DNA of 64,000 nt from an uncultured Prevotella sp. GTDB lineage: Bacteria > Bacteroidota > Bacteroidia > Bacteroidales > Bacteroidaceae. The notes beneath the pieces were generated by a model. It was not told the DNA's origin. It made no database searches and was given only the letters and a program-made list of their open reading frames with translations. Location of the stretch: NCBI GenBank assembly GCA_946415245.1, contig CAMKRS010000004.1, forward strand, positions 1-64,000. The letters run 5' to 3'. Positions 50,378 through 57,986 of this stretch are shown in pieces. The position numbers and the translations under genes are program-made. Each line of letters begins with the position of its first letter. The first letter of the stretch is position 1.

Positions 50378-52372
50378 CTATAGTTTCACTCCCTTAGTTT
50401 TGAGATATTCCTTACCCAACTGCTTAGCCCGCTCAAAGTTACGGTTCTTTAACTTCTTCTCCTGATCGGGCTTCTGCTTGGTAATAGCAGCAGGTTTCTG
50501 GCGGAAACGAGGCAGTTCTGTCATGTTCCAAGATTTAGTCACATCCCATTTCTCCTTACATTCTATCTCCTGAGGATAATAATAGACCGATTCTGCCTGA
50601 CGGTCGGCAGCATAGTCACCTGTATCCCAGATACCATTGCCGTTAGCATCAACAAAGGCACGCATATAGTACTTGCCTGGTGTGAGATACTCAAATCGCG
50701 CCGAGCCGTTCTTCACACGTACTTCTCTCTCAGGTGTGTCTGAACTGCTGAGCAGCTGTACAATAATCGAGGTATCGGCCACCGCCAGACCGCTGACATT
50801 GATGATCAGCAGACTGAACTCATCCGGTCCTTTCACCTTGATACCTTGTTTATTGGCTTTAGAGATGGTGCCATAGATATCGATGAAGGCGGCAGAATCG
50901 ACCTCAAAGCTGTATTCCGTTTCCAGACGCCAGTCAACCAACAACTCGTATTGTCGTACAGAATTTTCCATCTGCCGGAACTCACAGGGCGCCTGATACC
51001 ATACAGAGTCGATCATCGAATAAAGATGAATCTTCGAAGTGTCGCAAACCTCCAATGGTGTGGGCATCTCAACGGTAATTCGTGAATAGGGAGTAGCCGC
51101 AGAAGGCACATTGTATTTCACTTCCAGAGGCTTGACGGGATAGATGGAGTCGTAGGGCTGGTCGTTTTTCTTGCGCTTCTCCTGTTGCTTTTGCCATTTT
51201 TCCATCTCCTTGGCCAGTTCTTTCACACGCTTCTCATGCATAACCTTAGGCAACATCTCCACAGCAGAGTCGGTATAAAGCACCAGATTACCCAATGTAT
51301 CGGTCATATGATAGGTAATATCCATGCGAAGGGTGTCCTGATTGACGAGTGCAGTATCGCGCAACCAATAGTGGATGGTGTCGCATTTCTCGTTGGTCTC
51401 TACGACAAAGGCACTGTCTGAATTGAAGTTTAAGCCCTTGATTTCAGGTACTATCGAGTCTCCATAGGTAAAATACATTGATAGCTTGTTCGGCTCGACA
51501 CGTTCTGTCTTCAACAGATAGCGGTCTGTCTGAGGGTGTGTAAACGCCAAAAGCGTGACATCATCGGGCAAGAAATGCGTATAAGGCACTTGTCGCAGCG
51601 CATCGATATGCAGCGAGTCGCGCCAGATGGTATCTGTACGGGTATCTGGCTTCGACGATGGACTGTATTCCTCATGATTAAAAGCTATCATCTCACCTTT
51701 CTGTTTAAAGCAGAAGTCACCATCCATATCCTGAAGGGCATAGGCACGATAATTGCCAGGCGCCACACCTTTTACCACAAAATGACCTCGACCGTCTGTA
51801 CGAGAGATACGCATCAGTGGTTTCGTGGTAAAAACAGTGTCCGACAAATCATCATAGAGTCCGACGGCAATACCTTTTATAGGCTCCAAGTTACTGGCAT
51901 CCAACACATAACCAGCAATCTCGAAGGTATCAATCTGCTCACCTGTCGAGAAGGTAAAGGTATAGTTACCCAAGGGGTTGCCCTCATTATTATCGGTAAT
52001 GGCGTCACTGAAGTCGATGGTATAGGTAGTGTTCTCCTTCAATGTATCCTTCAGTTCCACCACAATCTTCTTGCCGGCACCCTTGATTTCCGGCATCTCC
52101 AACTGAGGCGGCGAGACAATCACTTTCTCACTTGCATTGTCTATTTTGATAAACTCATCGAAATAAATGGTAATCTTTTTCGTATTGACATTGGTAGCCC
52201 TGTCTTCTGGCGTACTACCTACCACCACAGGAGGGTCATCGTCATACCAACCACCATCGGGCTGTCCCATACGGGCACAAGCAATGAAAAGTAAAAAGGT
52301 AAAAAGGTAAAAAGGTAAGAAGAGCTCCTTACCCTTACACCTTCTATTGATTACTTCAAATAGCTTCTTCAT
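50378..52372 (-). CDS. Ig-like (SbsA/Big_5) domain lipoprotein
   Basis: 664 residues. The signal peptide core FLPFYLFTFLLFIAC is encoded by an octamer array and ends at a lipobox Cys. A Big_5/SbsA Ig-like domain follows (PPVVVGSTPEDRATNVNTKK, ITIYFDEFIKIDNAS), then a carboxypeptidase-regulatory-like segment (FEIAGYVLDASNLEPIKGI) and long charged regions. Such proteins are surface-exposed lipoproteins of Bacteroidales. It lies 30 bases upstream of the DUF3108 gene on the same strand, likely one operon with the GH3-family gene. Confidence 0.88.
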   Translation of the reverse strand: MKKLFEVINRRCKGKELFLPFYLFTFLLFIACARMGQPDGGWYDDDPPVVVGSTPEDRATNVNTKKITIYFDEFIKIDNASEKVIVSPPQLEMPEIKGAGKKIVVELKDTLKENTTYTIDFSDAITDNNEGNPLGNYTFTFSTGEQIDTFEIAGYVLDASNLEPIKGIAVGLYDDLSDTVFTTKPLMRISRTDGRGHFVVKGVAPGNYRAYALQDMDGDFCFKQKGEMIAFNHEEYSPSSKPDTRTDTIWRDSLHIDALRQVPYTHFLPDDVTLLAFTHPQTDRYLLKTERVEPNKLSMYFTYGDSIVPEIKGLNFNSDSAFVVETNEKCDTIHYWLRDTALVNQDTLRMDITYHMTDTLGNLVLYTDSAVEMLPKVMHEKRVKELAKEMEKWQKQQEKRKKNDQPYDSIYPVKPLEVKYNVPSAATPYSRITVEMPTPLEVCDTSKIHLYSMIDSVWYQAPCEFRQMENSVRQYELLVDWRLETEYSFEVDSAAFIDIYGTISKANKQGIKVKGPDEFSLLIINVSGLAVADTSIIVQLLSSSDTPEREVRVKNGSARFEYLTPGKYYMRAFVDANGNGIWDTGDYAADRQAESVYYYPQEIECKEKWDVTKSWNMTELPRFRQKPAAITKQKPDQEKKLKNRNFERAKQLGKEYLKTKGVKL
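52287..52318 (+). repeat. Octamer array AAAGGTAA (4 copies) encoding a signal-peptide core
   Basis: Units AAAAGTAA, AAAGGTAA, AAAGGTAA, AAAGGTAA. Read on the minus strand as TTACCTTT it gives Phe-Tyr-Leu-Phe-Thr-Phe, the hydrophobic core of the lipoprotein signal. The opposite orientation would hit TAA. Confidence 0.9.
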
Positions 52373-52373
52373 A

Positions 52374-52405
52374 TTTTACCTTTTTACCCTTTTACTTTTT
52401 TACCT
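52374..52405 (+). repeat. Octamer array TTTTACCT (4 copies), intergenic
   Basis: Units TTTTACCT, TTTTACCC, TTTTACTT, TTTTACCT between the GH3-family stop and the Ig-like lipoprotein start. Same family as 52287 and 27480, in the opposite orientation to 52287. Confidence 0.8.
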
Positions 52406-52406
52406 T

Positions 52407-53900
52407 TTACTTGTTCAGCGTCAACAGCTGCTCAATGGTCTCACGGCTATTGCTCAGACGGGGCACTTTGTGCTGACCACCTAGCTTACCACGAAGCTTC
52501 AGCCAGTCATTGAAGAGATTCGGCCGCGCCTTAATGATCTCAAGATGCTGCAGGGTGATGTTCTTGTAACGCTTAGCCTCGTAATCGGAATTGACCTCCT
52601 GCAGGCGTTGGTCGAGCAAATCGGAGAACTGCTGCAGATCATCGGGCTGCTTGGCAAACTCGATGAGCCACTGGTGACGACATTTCGCATTGGCATCCAT
52701 GAACACAGGTGCGGCAGTGTATTCAGACACCTCTGCCCCCGTCTTTTCACAAGCGTAGGCCAATCCCTTCTCAGCATTATCAACGATTAGCTCCTCGCCA
52801 AAGGCATTGATAAAGTGTTTCGTACGACCAGTAATGATAAACTTATAGGGATTGGTCGAGGTAAACTGGATGGTATCTCCAATTTCATATCGCCACAGTC
52901 CGCAGCAGGTAGAGATAACCATTGCATAGTTCTTGCCTGTCTCTACACCCCAAAGTGGAACGGCATCACCTCCATCCATGGGGATAAACTCATAGAACAC
53001 ATCATAATCGAGCATGAGCAGCATCGACTTGTCGTTCGGATCATTCTGCAGACCGAAGAACCCTTCACTGGCATTATAGGTCTCCATATAATGCATCTTG
53101 GGCGAGGTGATAAGTTGCTCATACTGCTTGCGATAGGGAGTAAAGGCCACACCTCCGTGGAAGAACACTTCGATATTCGGCCAAACCTCCTCCAGATGCG
53201 TTTTACCCGATATCTCCATCATTCTGGTAAGCACGGACAACATCCAAGAAGGAACACCCGAAATGTTCGTCACATTCTTGTTCATCGCCTCGCGAGCTAT
53301 CTTGTCACGTTTGATCTCGAAATCAGAAATCAAAGCTGTCTTCTTCTTGGGAATACGCACCAGATTAGCCAGTGGATTGATATTCTCAATAAGGATGGCG
53401 CTGAGATCGCCTACCAACGAGTCTTTCAGATTATAGTTGGGTGCATGGCTGCCGCCAAGAATCAGCGACCGTCCATCGAAAATACGTGATTTAGGATTGT
53501 TCTGCAGATACATCGCCACTGCATCAAAACCGCCCTTATAGTGCATCCGTTTCAAACCCTCGCGACTGACGGGAATAAATTTCGACTTGTCATTGGTAGT
53601 TCCCGACGATTTGGCATACCATTTCACGCGACCAGGCCAGAGGACGTCTGTCTCTCCATGACGCATGCGGTCGATGCTATCCTTCAACTCTTCGTAGGTG
53701 TTGATTGGGATATTTCTTGTGAAATCGTCATAGCCTTTCATTGTGGCGAAGGCATGATTCCGACCGAATTCCGTTTCTTTTGCCTCAGCAATCAGCCGGC
53801 CCAACACTGCTTCCTGCAATGCCTTTCCCTCGTTCTGATGTTTCTCCAACTCCAGTTGGCGAGACTCAAACACTTTTCTTACTATGCCAGTAATACTCAT
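52407..53900 (-). CDS. GH3 auxin-responsive-promoter family acyl-adenylate protein
   Basis: 497 residues. The adenylate-forming segments KWYAKSSGTTNDKSKFIPVS (P-loop-like), YNASEGFFGLQND and GRTKHFINAFGEELIVDN are the GH3 family hallmarks. Plant members conjugate amino acids to hormones; the bacterial substrate is unknown. It is the first gene of a minus-strand set with the Ig-like lipoprotein and DUF3108, with an octamer array in the gap. Confidence 0.92.
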   Translation of the reverse strand: MSITGIVRKVFESRQLELEKHQNEGKALQEAVLGRLIAEAKETEFGRNHAFATMKGYDDFTRNIPINTYEELKDSIDRMRHGETDVLWPGRVKWYAKSSGTTNDKSKFIPVSREGLKRMHYKGGFDAVAMYLQNNPKSRIFDGRSLILGGSHAPNYNLKDSLVGDLSAILIENINPLANLVRIPKKKTALISDFEIKRDKIAREAMNKNVTNISGVPSWMLSVLTRMMEISGKTHLEEVWPNIEVFFHGGVAFTPYRKQYEQLITSPKMHYMETYNASEGFFGLQNDPNDKSMLLMLDYDVFYEFIPMDGGDAVPLWGVETGKNYAMVISTCCGLWRYEIGDTIQFTSTNPYKFIITGRTKHFINAFGEELIVDNAEKGLAYACEKTGAEVSEYTAAPVFMDANAKCRHQWLIEFAKQPDDLQQFSDLLDQRLQEVNSDYEAKRYKNITLQHLEIIKARPNLFNDWLKLRGKLGGQHKVPRLSNSRETIEQLLTLNK

Positions 53901-53922
53901 TCCTTTTTGCGCAATTCGGCTG

Positions 53923-53930
53923 CAAATTTA
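53923..53930 (-). promoter_or_regulatory. -7 element of the GH3-family gene
   Basis: TAAATTTG on the minus strand ends 22 bases before the ATG at 53900. Confidence 0.55.
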
Positions 53931-53981
53931 CGCAATTCCATTGTAATAGGGGAAAATTTTACGTTTTTTTTATATTATTTC

Positions 53982-54012
53982 TTGGTAGTTTCATCTGTTT
54001 TGCTTACTTTTG
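53982..54012 (+). promoter_or_regulatory. Promoter of the DUF4421 gene, possibly of the corrin operon
   Basis: TTG (53982-53984) and TACTTTTG (54005-54012) are 20 bases apart; the ATG at 54049 follows 36 bases later. This is the only promoter I can see upstream of the corrin genes on this strand. Confidence 0.65.
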
Positions 54013-54048
54013 TGAACTGAAGTCTGCAACCGATAGAGAGAAGAAATC

Positions 54049-55056
54049 ATGAAGCCCTTCAGACATATCTTGTTTTCAGCCATCCTCCTGGCCTTTGCCA
54101 ACGAGGCTGCCGCCCAGACGCTCACTCAATCCGCGCGCAGGGCGAGACTCGATAGTGCCCTCACAGCCCGCTACTACCGCACACCCTACGACACCAACTT
54201 TGTAATCAGGCCCGAGGGTAAGCTCACGTTAAAGCTCAGACTAAACCAGACTGGCAATGACTTCCATGCCAAGGGTACGGTGAACGACGTCTATTCTGAA
54301 GCCGATCTCAAGACCAGCCACAAGACCACCATGAGCATCGGCGCCTCCTATCGTGGCATTTCCGCTGCTGTTGCCATCAATCCTGCCAAGATGAAAGGTT
54401 TGTACAAAGACTACGAGTTCAACCTCAACTACTATAGCAGTCGGCTGAGTCTTGATTTCAGCTACCAGCGGTCGGAAACACTGGCAGGCGATTTCACAGG
54501 CGACAAAGGCGACTTGCGCCTGGAATCGGGAGAAGCACTGCTGAAAGTATTGAACATAGCGGGCTATTACACCTTCAACCACCGGCGCTTCTCATATCCT
54601 GCAGCCTTCACACAGAGCTACATCCAGCGCCGCTCGGCAGGCTCATGGCTCGCAGGTATCAGCTATCAGGGCGGTAGCATCAAGACCACCGACGACCTAA
54701 AAGCAAGGAATCCCAACGCCCCCGATGTCCGTATCTACATCGGACATGTAGGCATCGGCGGCGGCTATGGCTACAACTGGGTACCCAGCAGGAAATGGCT
54801 GCTCCATTTATCCATACTGCCCACCGTCGTGGTTTACAATCGTAATAATATGACCGTCAATGGCGAGCGCAAGGAGGCGCAACACATGCGTCTTAACATG
54901 CTTTTCAATGAGCGTGCTGCTGTCGTCTACAACTTCTCACCCCGTTATTTCGCCAGTCTTACCGCCGTGGTCAACAACTCTGTCTTTAAGGATGACAATG
55001 TCACAGTCAACCAGAACAAATGGCGCGCCCGTGCCTCTTTCGGTATGAGGTTATAA
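54049..55056 (+). CDS. DUF4421 outer-membrane beta-barrel-like protein
   Basis: 335 residues with signal peptide MKPFRHILFSAILLAFANEA. Alternating hydrophobic strands such as TMSIGASYRGISAAVAI, SSRLSLDFSYQ and the C-terminal WRARASFGMRL (aromatic/leucine end typical of outer-membrane barrels) match DUF4421. It likely sits in the outer membrane. It precedes the corrin genes by 12 bases and shares their strand, so it may lead that transcript, though a functional link is not shown. Confidence 0.85.
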   Translation: MKPFRHILFSAILLAFANEAAAQTLTQSARRARLDSALTARYYRTPYDTNFVIRPEGKLTLKLRLNQTGNDFHAKGTVNDVYSEADLKTSHKTTMSIGASYRGISAAVAINPAKMKGLYKDYEFNLNYYSSRLSLDFSYQRSETLAGDFTGDKGDLRLESGEALLKVLNIAGYYTFNHRRFSYPAAFTQSYIQRRSAGSWLAGISYQGGSIKTTDDLKARNPNAPDVRIYIGHVGIGGGYGYNWVPSRKWLLHLSILPTVVVYNRNNMTVNGERKEAQHMRLNMLFNERAAVVYNFSPRYFASLTAVVNNSVFKDDNVTVNQNKWRARASFGMRL

Positions 55057-55068
55057 ATTAAAGCAGAT

Positions 55069-56469
55069 ATGGGTAAAATAATCGTTGCAGGCATAGGACC
55101 TGGCAGTAAAGAGGACGTCACTCCTGCTGTGATTGAGGCAGTACGAGAGGCCGATGCCATAGTGGGATATAAATATTATTTCCAGTTCATCGAGGAATAT
55201 GTAAAGGACGGGGGTGATTGTATCGACACAGGCATGAAGAAGGAGCGTGAACGGGCTGAACAGGCGTTCCTTTTAGCAGAACAGGGAAAGACCGTCGTTG
55301 TGATTTCTTCTGGCGATGCAGGACTCTATGGAATGGCGCCACTTATCTATGAGATGAAGATGAAACAATCTTCAGACATCGAGATTGAAGTATTACCAGG
55401 TATCTCGGCTTTTCAGAAAGCAGCCTCATTGCTGGGCGCTCCTATTGGCCATGATGTCTGCTTGATCTCGTTGTCAGACCTGATGACACCTTGGGATGTC
55501 ATTGAGCGACGTATCAAAGCTGCAGCCGTAGGCGATTTCGTCACAGCCATCTATAATCCCAAATCACATGGCCGTTATTGGCAAATCTATCGCTTACAGG
55601 AATTGTTCTTGAAGTATCGTTCTGCCGAAACGCCAGTAGGCTATGTCCGTCAGGCAGGTCGTGAAGAACAGGAAATCAAAGTTACAACGCTAGAGAAGTT
55701 CGACCCAGAAGAGGTGGATATGTTTACGGTTGTTTTGATAGGTAATTCACAATCGTATCTCGCTGACGATAAGTTTATTACACCTCGTGGCTATTATCGT
55801 GAAAAGGCAAGCGATAACACGAAGATTGGTCAAGACATAATGATAGAGTCGTTCCGTACAATCTCTAGCGAGTTAAAACGACAAGACTATTCTTTAGACC
55901 ATAAATGGGCTTTGCTACACGCCATCCACACCACAGCTGATTTCGATATGGAGAATATCCTCTATACTGACCCTTGCGCTGTGGAGACCCTATATAATAA
56001 GGTGGCGAACGGACAACTTAAAACCATCATTACTGATGTAACGATGGTAACCAGCGGCATCCGTAAAGGAGCTCTTCAGCGCTTGGACATCGAGGCCAAA
56101 TGCTATCTCTCTGATCCACGAGTTGCAGAATTGGCTACTAAAGAAGGTATCACTCGCACCCAAGCCGGTATCCGCCTAGCTGTTGAGGAACACCCTAATG
56201 CTCTCTTTGCTTTTGGCAATGCCCCTACAGCACTTATGGAACTCTGTGACTTGATTCGCAAGGGCAAGGCTCAACCTACTGGTATCATCGCTGCACCTGT
56301 GGGTTTTGTGCATGTTCGCGAGTCTAAACACATGGTAAAACCTTTCAAGGATATTCCCAAGATTATCGTCGAGGGCAGAAAGGGAGGTTCTAATCTTGCT
56401 GCGACACTGTGTAATGCGATTCTTACTTTCGACGATGCAGCACAACTTAAACCTGGACGAGATTTATGA
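55069..56469 (+). CDS. cobJ-cobH: Fused precorrin-3B C17-methyltransferase and precorrin-8X methylmutase
   Basis: 466 residues. The N-terminal half is a CobJ/CbiH methyltransferase (VAGIGPGSKEDVTPAVIEAV, then VISSGDAGLYGMA, PGISAFQKAASLLGAPIGHD). From about residue 270 comes CobH/CbiC precorrin-8X methylmutase (ITDVTMVTSGIRKGAL, LFAFGNAPTAL, PVGFVHVRESK). The two act at different points of corrin ring building. The fusion is a Bacteroidales feature. It starts a block of overlapping corrin genes and ends overlapping cobL by ATGA. Confidence 0.93.
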   Translation: MGKIIVAGIGPGSKEDVTPAVIEAVREADAIVGYKYYFQFIEEYVKDGGDCIDTGMKKERERAEQAFLLAEQGKTVVVISSGDAGLYGMAPLIYEMKMKQSSDIEIEVLPGISAFQKAASLLGAPIGHDVCLISLSDLMTPWDVIERRIKAAAVGDFVTAIYNPKSHGRYWQIYRLQELFLKYRSAETPVGYVRQAGREEQEIKVTTLEKFDPEEVDMFTVVLIGNSQSYLADDKFITPRGYYREKASDNTKIGQDIMIESFRTISSELKRQDYSLDHKWALLHAIHTTADFDMENILYTDPCAVETLYNKVANGQLKTIITDVTMVTSGIRKGALQRLDIEAKCYLSDPRVAELATKEGITRTQAGIRLAVEEHPNALFAFGNAPTALMELCDLIRKGKAQPTGIIAAPVGFVHVRESKHMVKPFKDIPKIIVEGRKGGSNLAATLCNAILTFDDAAQLKPGRDL

Positions 56470-57695
56470 AGTTCATCGTCATCGGAATAACAGACAATCC
56501 AAAGCCTTTCTTCACGCCAGAAGTGCTAGAGATTATCAGACAGGGAAAGGTCTTCTCTGGTGGCAAGCGTCACCATGAGATTGTTGCACCCTTCCTACCC
56601 GCTGACGCCCAGTGGATTGACATCACCGTTCCCCTCGATGCCGTCTTCGAGCAATACTATTCACTCTTCACTAATCACTATTCACTACCAATCATCGTCT
56701 TCGCAAGCGGCGACCCCCTCTTCTTCGGCTTTGCCAATACCATCAAGCGCAAGTTACCCGAGGCCGACATCGTGGTTTATCCCACCTTCAACTCCCTACA
56801 GTTGCTGGCCCATCGCCTCGTGATGCCTTATCACGATATGCGGATTGTCTCTCTTACAGGTCGTCCTTGGTCAGAGTTCGACAAAGCACTCATCGAAAGA
56901 ACTCCGAAGATAGGCATCCTCACAGATCGCGAACATACGCCATCTGCCATCGCCCAGCGCATGCTCGACTATGGCTACGATTCCTACCAGATGTCAGTTG
57001 GAGAGCATTTAGGAAATCCATCTTTGGAAAAAGTCACTACCCTCTCCCTCGAAGAAGCCACCCATCGTGACTTCTCCATGCCCAACTGCGTGATTATCTA
57101 TTCTCTTACCTCTTACCTCTCACCTCTCACCTCTAAATATGGAATACCCGATGCAGACTTCGCCCTGCTCGATGGTCGCGAGAAGATGATTACTAAAATG
57201 CCCATTCGTCTGCTCACACTTCAGGCCCTCGAACTACCCAAGCATCATGTTTTTTGGGACATTGGCTTCTGTACAGGTAGCGTATCGATAGAGGCTCGCC
57301 TGCAATTCCCTCATCTAACAATCTGCGCTTTCGAAATCCGTCCTGAATGCGAGGCTATCATTAATGAAAACGCCCGTCGCTTCGGAACTCCAGGCATTGA
57401 TATCCACATTGGCGATTTTCTCGAAACTGACATTTCCACACTCCCACGTCCTGATGCCGTTTTCATCGGAGGACACGGAGGACGTCTCAAGGAAATCATT
57501 GCGAAGGTCCTGACGGTCTTGTCAGAAGGTGGCGTCATCGTCTTCAACAGCGTCACTTCTCCAAAAGTTCCTATCGACAGTCGCCAACTATGGAACGAAG
57601 CCTGTCAGGAATTTGGCTTGCAACAAGAGCCGCCCTTACATATTCAACTCAACGATTATAACCCAATAGAAATACTTAAAATCCAAAAATATTGA
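56466..57695 (+). CDS. cobL: Precorrin-6Y C5,15-methyltransferase (CbiE-CbiT fusion)
   Basis: 409 residues. The N-terminal CbiE part shows FASGDPLFFGFANTIKRKLP; the C-terminal CbiT part shows HVFWDIGFCTGSVSIEARLQ and PDAVFIGGHGG. It methylates C5 and C15 and removes the acetate. Two repeat-encoded inserts are visible: FEQYYSLFTNHYSLPII (ATTCACT family) and YSLTSYLSPLTSKYG (CTCTYAC family), the second just before the CbiT domain. Both lie at strand or domain edges, so the enzyme may still work. Confidence 0.9.
   Translation: MKFIVIGITDNPKPFFTPEVLEIIRQGKVFSGGKRHHEIVAPFLPADAQWIDITVPLDAVFEQYYSLFTNHYSLPIIVFASGDPLFFGFANTIKRKLPEADIVVYPTFNSLQLLAHRLVMPYHDMRIVSLTGRPWSEFDKALIERTPKIGILTDREHTPSAIAQRMLDYGYDSYQMSVGEHLGNPSLEKVTTLSLEEATHRDFSMPNCVIIYSLTSYLSPLTSKYGIPDADFALLDGREKMITKMPIRLLTLQALELPKHHVFWDIGFCTGSVSIEARLQFPHLTICAFEIRPECEAIINENARRFGTPGIDIHIGDFLETDISTLPRPDAVFIGGHGGRLKEIIAKVLTVLSEGGVIVFNSVTSPKVPIDSRQLWNEACQEFGLQQEPPLHIQLNDYNPIEILKIQKY
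56656..56690 (+). repeat. Heptamer array ACTATTC (5 copies) inside cobL
   Basis: Units ACTATTC, ACTCTTC, ACTAATC, ACTATTC, ACTACCA, the ATTCACT family in the open orientation. Confidence 0.85.
57103..57137 (+). repeat. Heptamer array CTCTTAC/CTCTCAC (5 copies) inside cobL
   Basis: CTCTTAC twice, CTCTCAC twice, CTCTAAA. Preceded by CTATT and ended by CTCTAAA, the same edges as the array at 61001; the inner 34 bases equal those in licD. Confidence 0.92.
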
Positions 57696-57698
57696 AGT

Positions 57699-57974
57699 AT
57701 GAAAACAAAACATGTACAATATGAAACTCATGGCACTTGCTCGAAACTGATCGATGTAACTGCCGACGAGAACAATGTGATTCAGCAGGTGTTTTTCCTT
57801 GGAGGATGCAACGGTAACCTTCAGGGTGTTAGCCAATTAGTACGCGGTCAGCATATCGACGATGTTATCAAACGTCTTGACGGCATCCGCTGCGGCACAA
57901 AAGGCACTTCCTGTCCAGACCAGCTCTGCAGAGCCCTTGAGCAGTTAAAACAGGCCCCGCTTGAAGACAAATAA
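57699..57974 (+). CDS. TSCPD-domain small protein (TIGR03905 type)
   Basis: 91 residues. Signatures THGTCSKLIDV, GGCNGNLQGVSQL and CGTKGTSCPDQLCRAL define the TSCPD family, named after the conserved TSCPD. Five Cys residues and the family pattern suggest metal binding. It sits three bases after cobL and 12 bases before the cbiG-cobM start, inside the corrin block, but family members occur elsewhere too, so a B12 role is only suggested. Confidence 0.88.
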   Translation: MKTKHVQYETHGTCSKLIDVTADENNVIQQVFFLGGCNGNLQGVSQLVRGQHIDDVIKRLDGIRCGTKGTSCPDQLCRALEQLKQAPLEDK

Positions 57975-57986
57975 AAGCGGGTGAAT

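Noticed and set aside
52815..53489. A 224-codon plus-strand open frame
   Set aside because: Lies wholly opposite conserved motifs of the GH3-family gene.
53901..55068. A cobalamin riboswitch before the corrin genes
   Set aside because: I looked for the B12-box-like conserved core in the gap and found none by eye; a covariance search would settle it.
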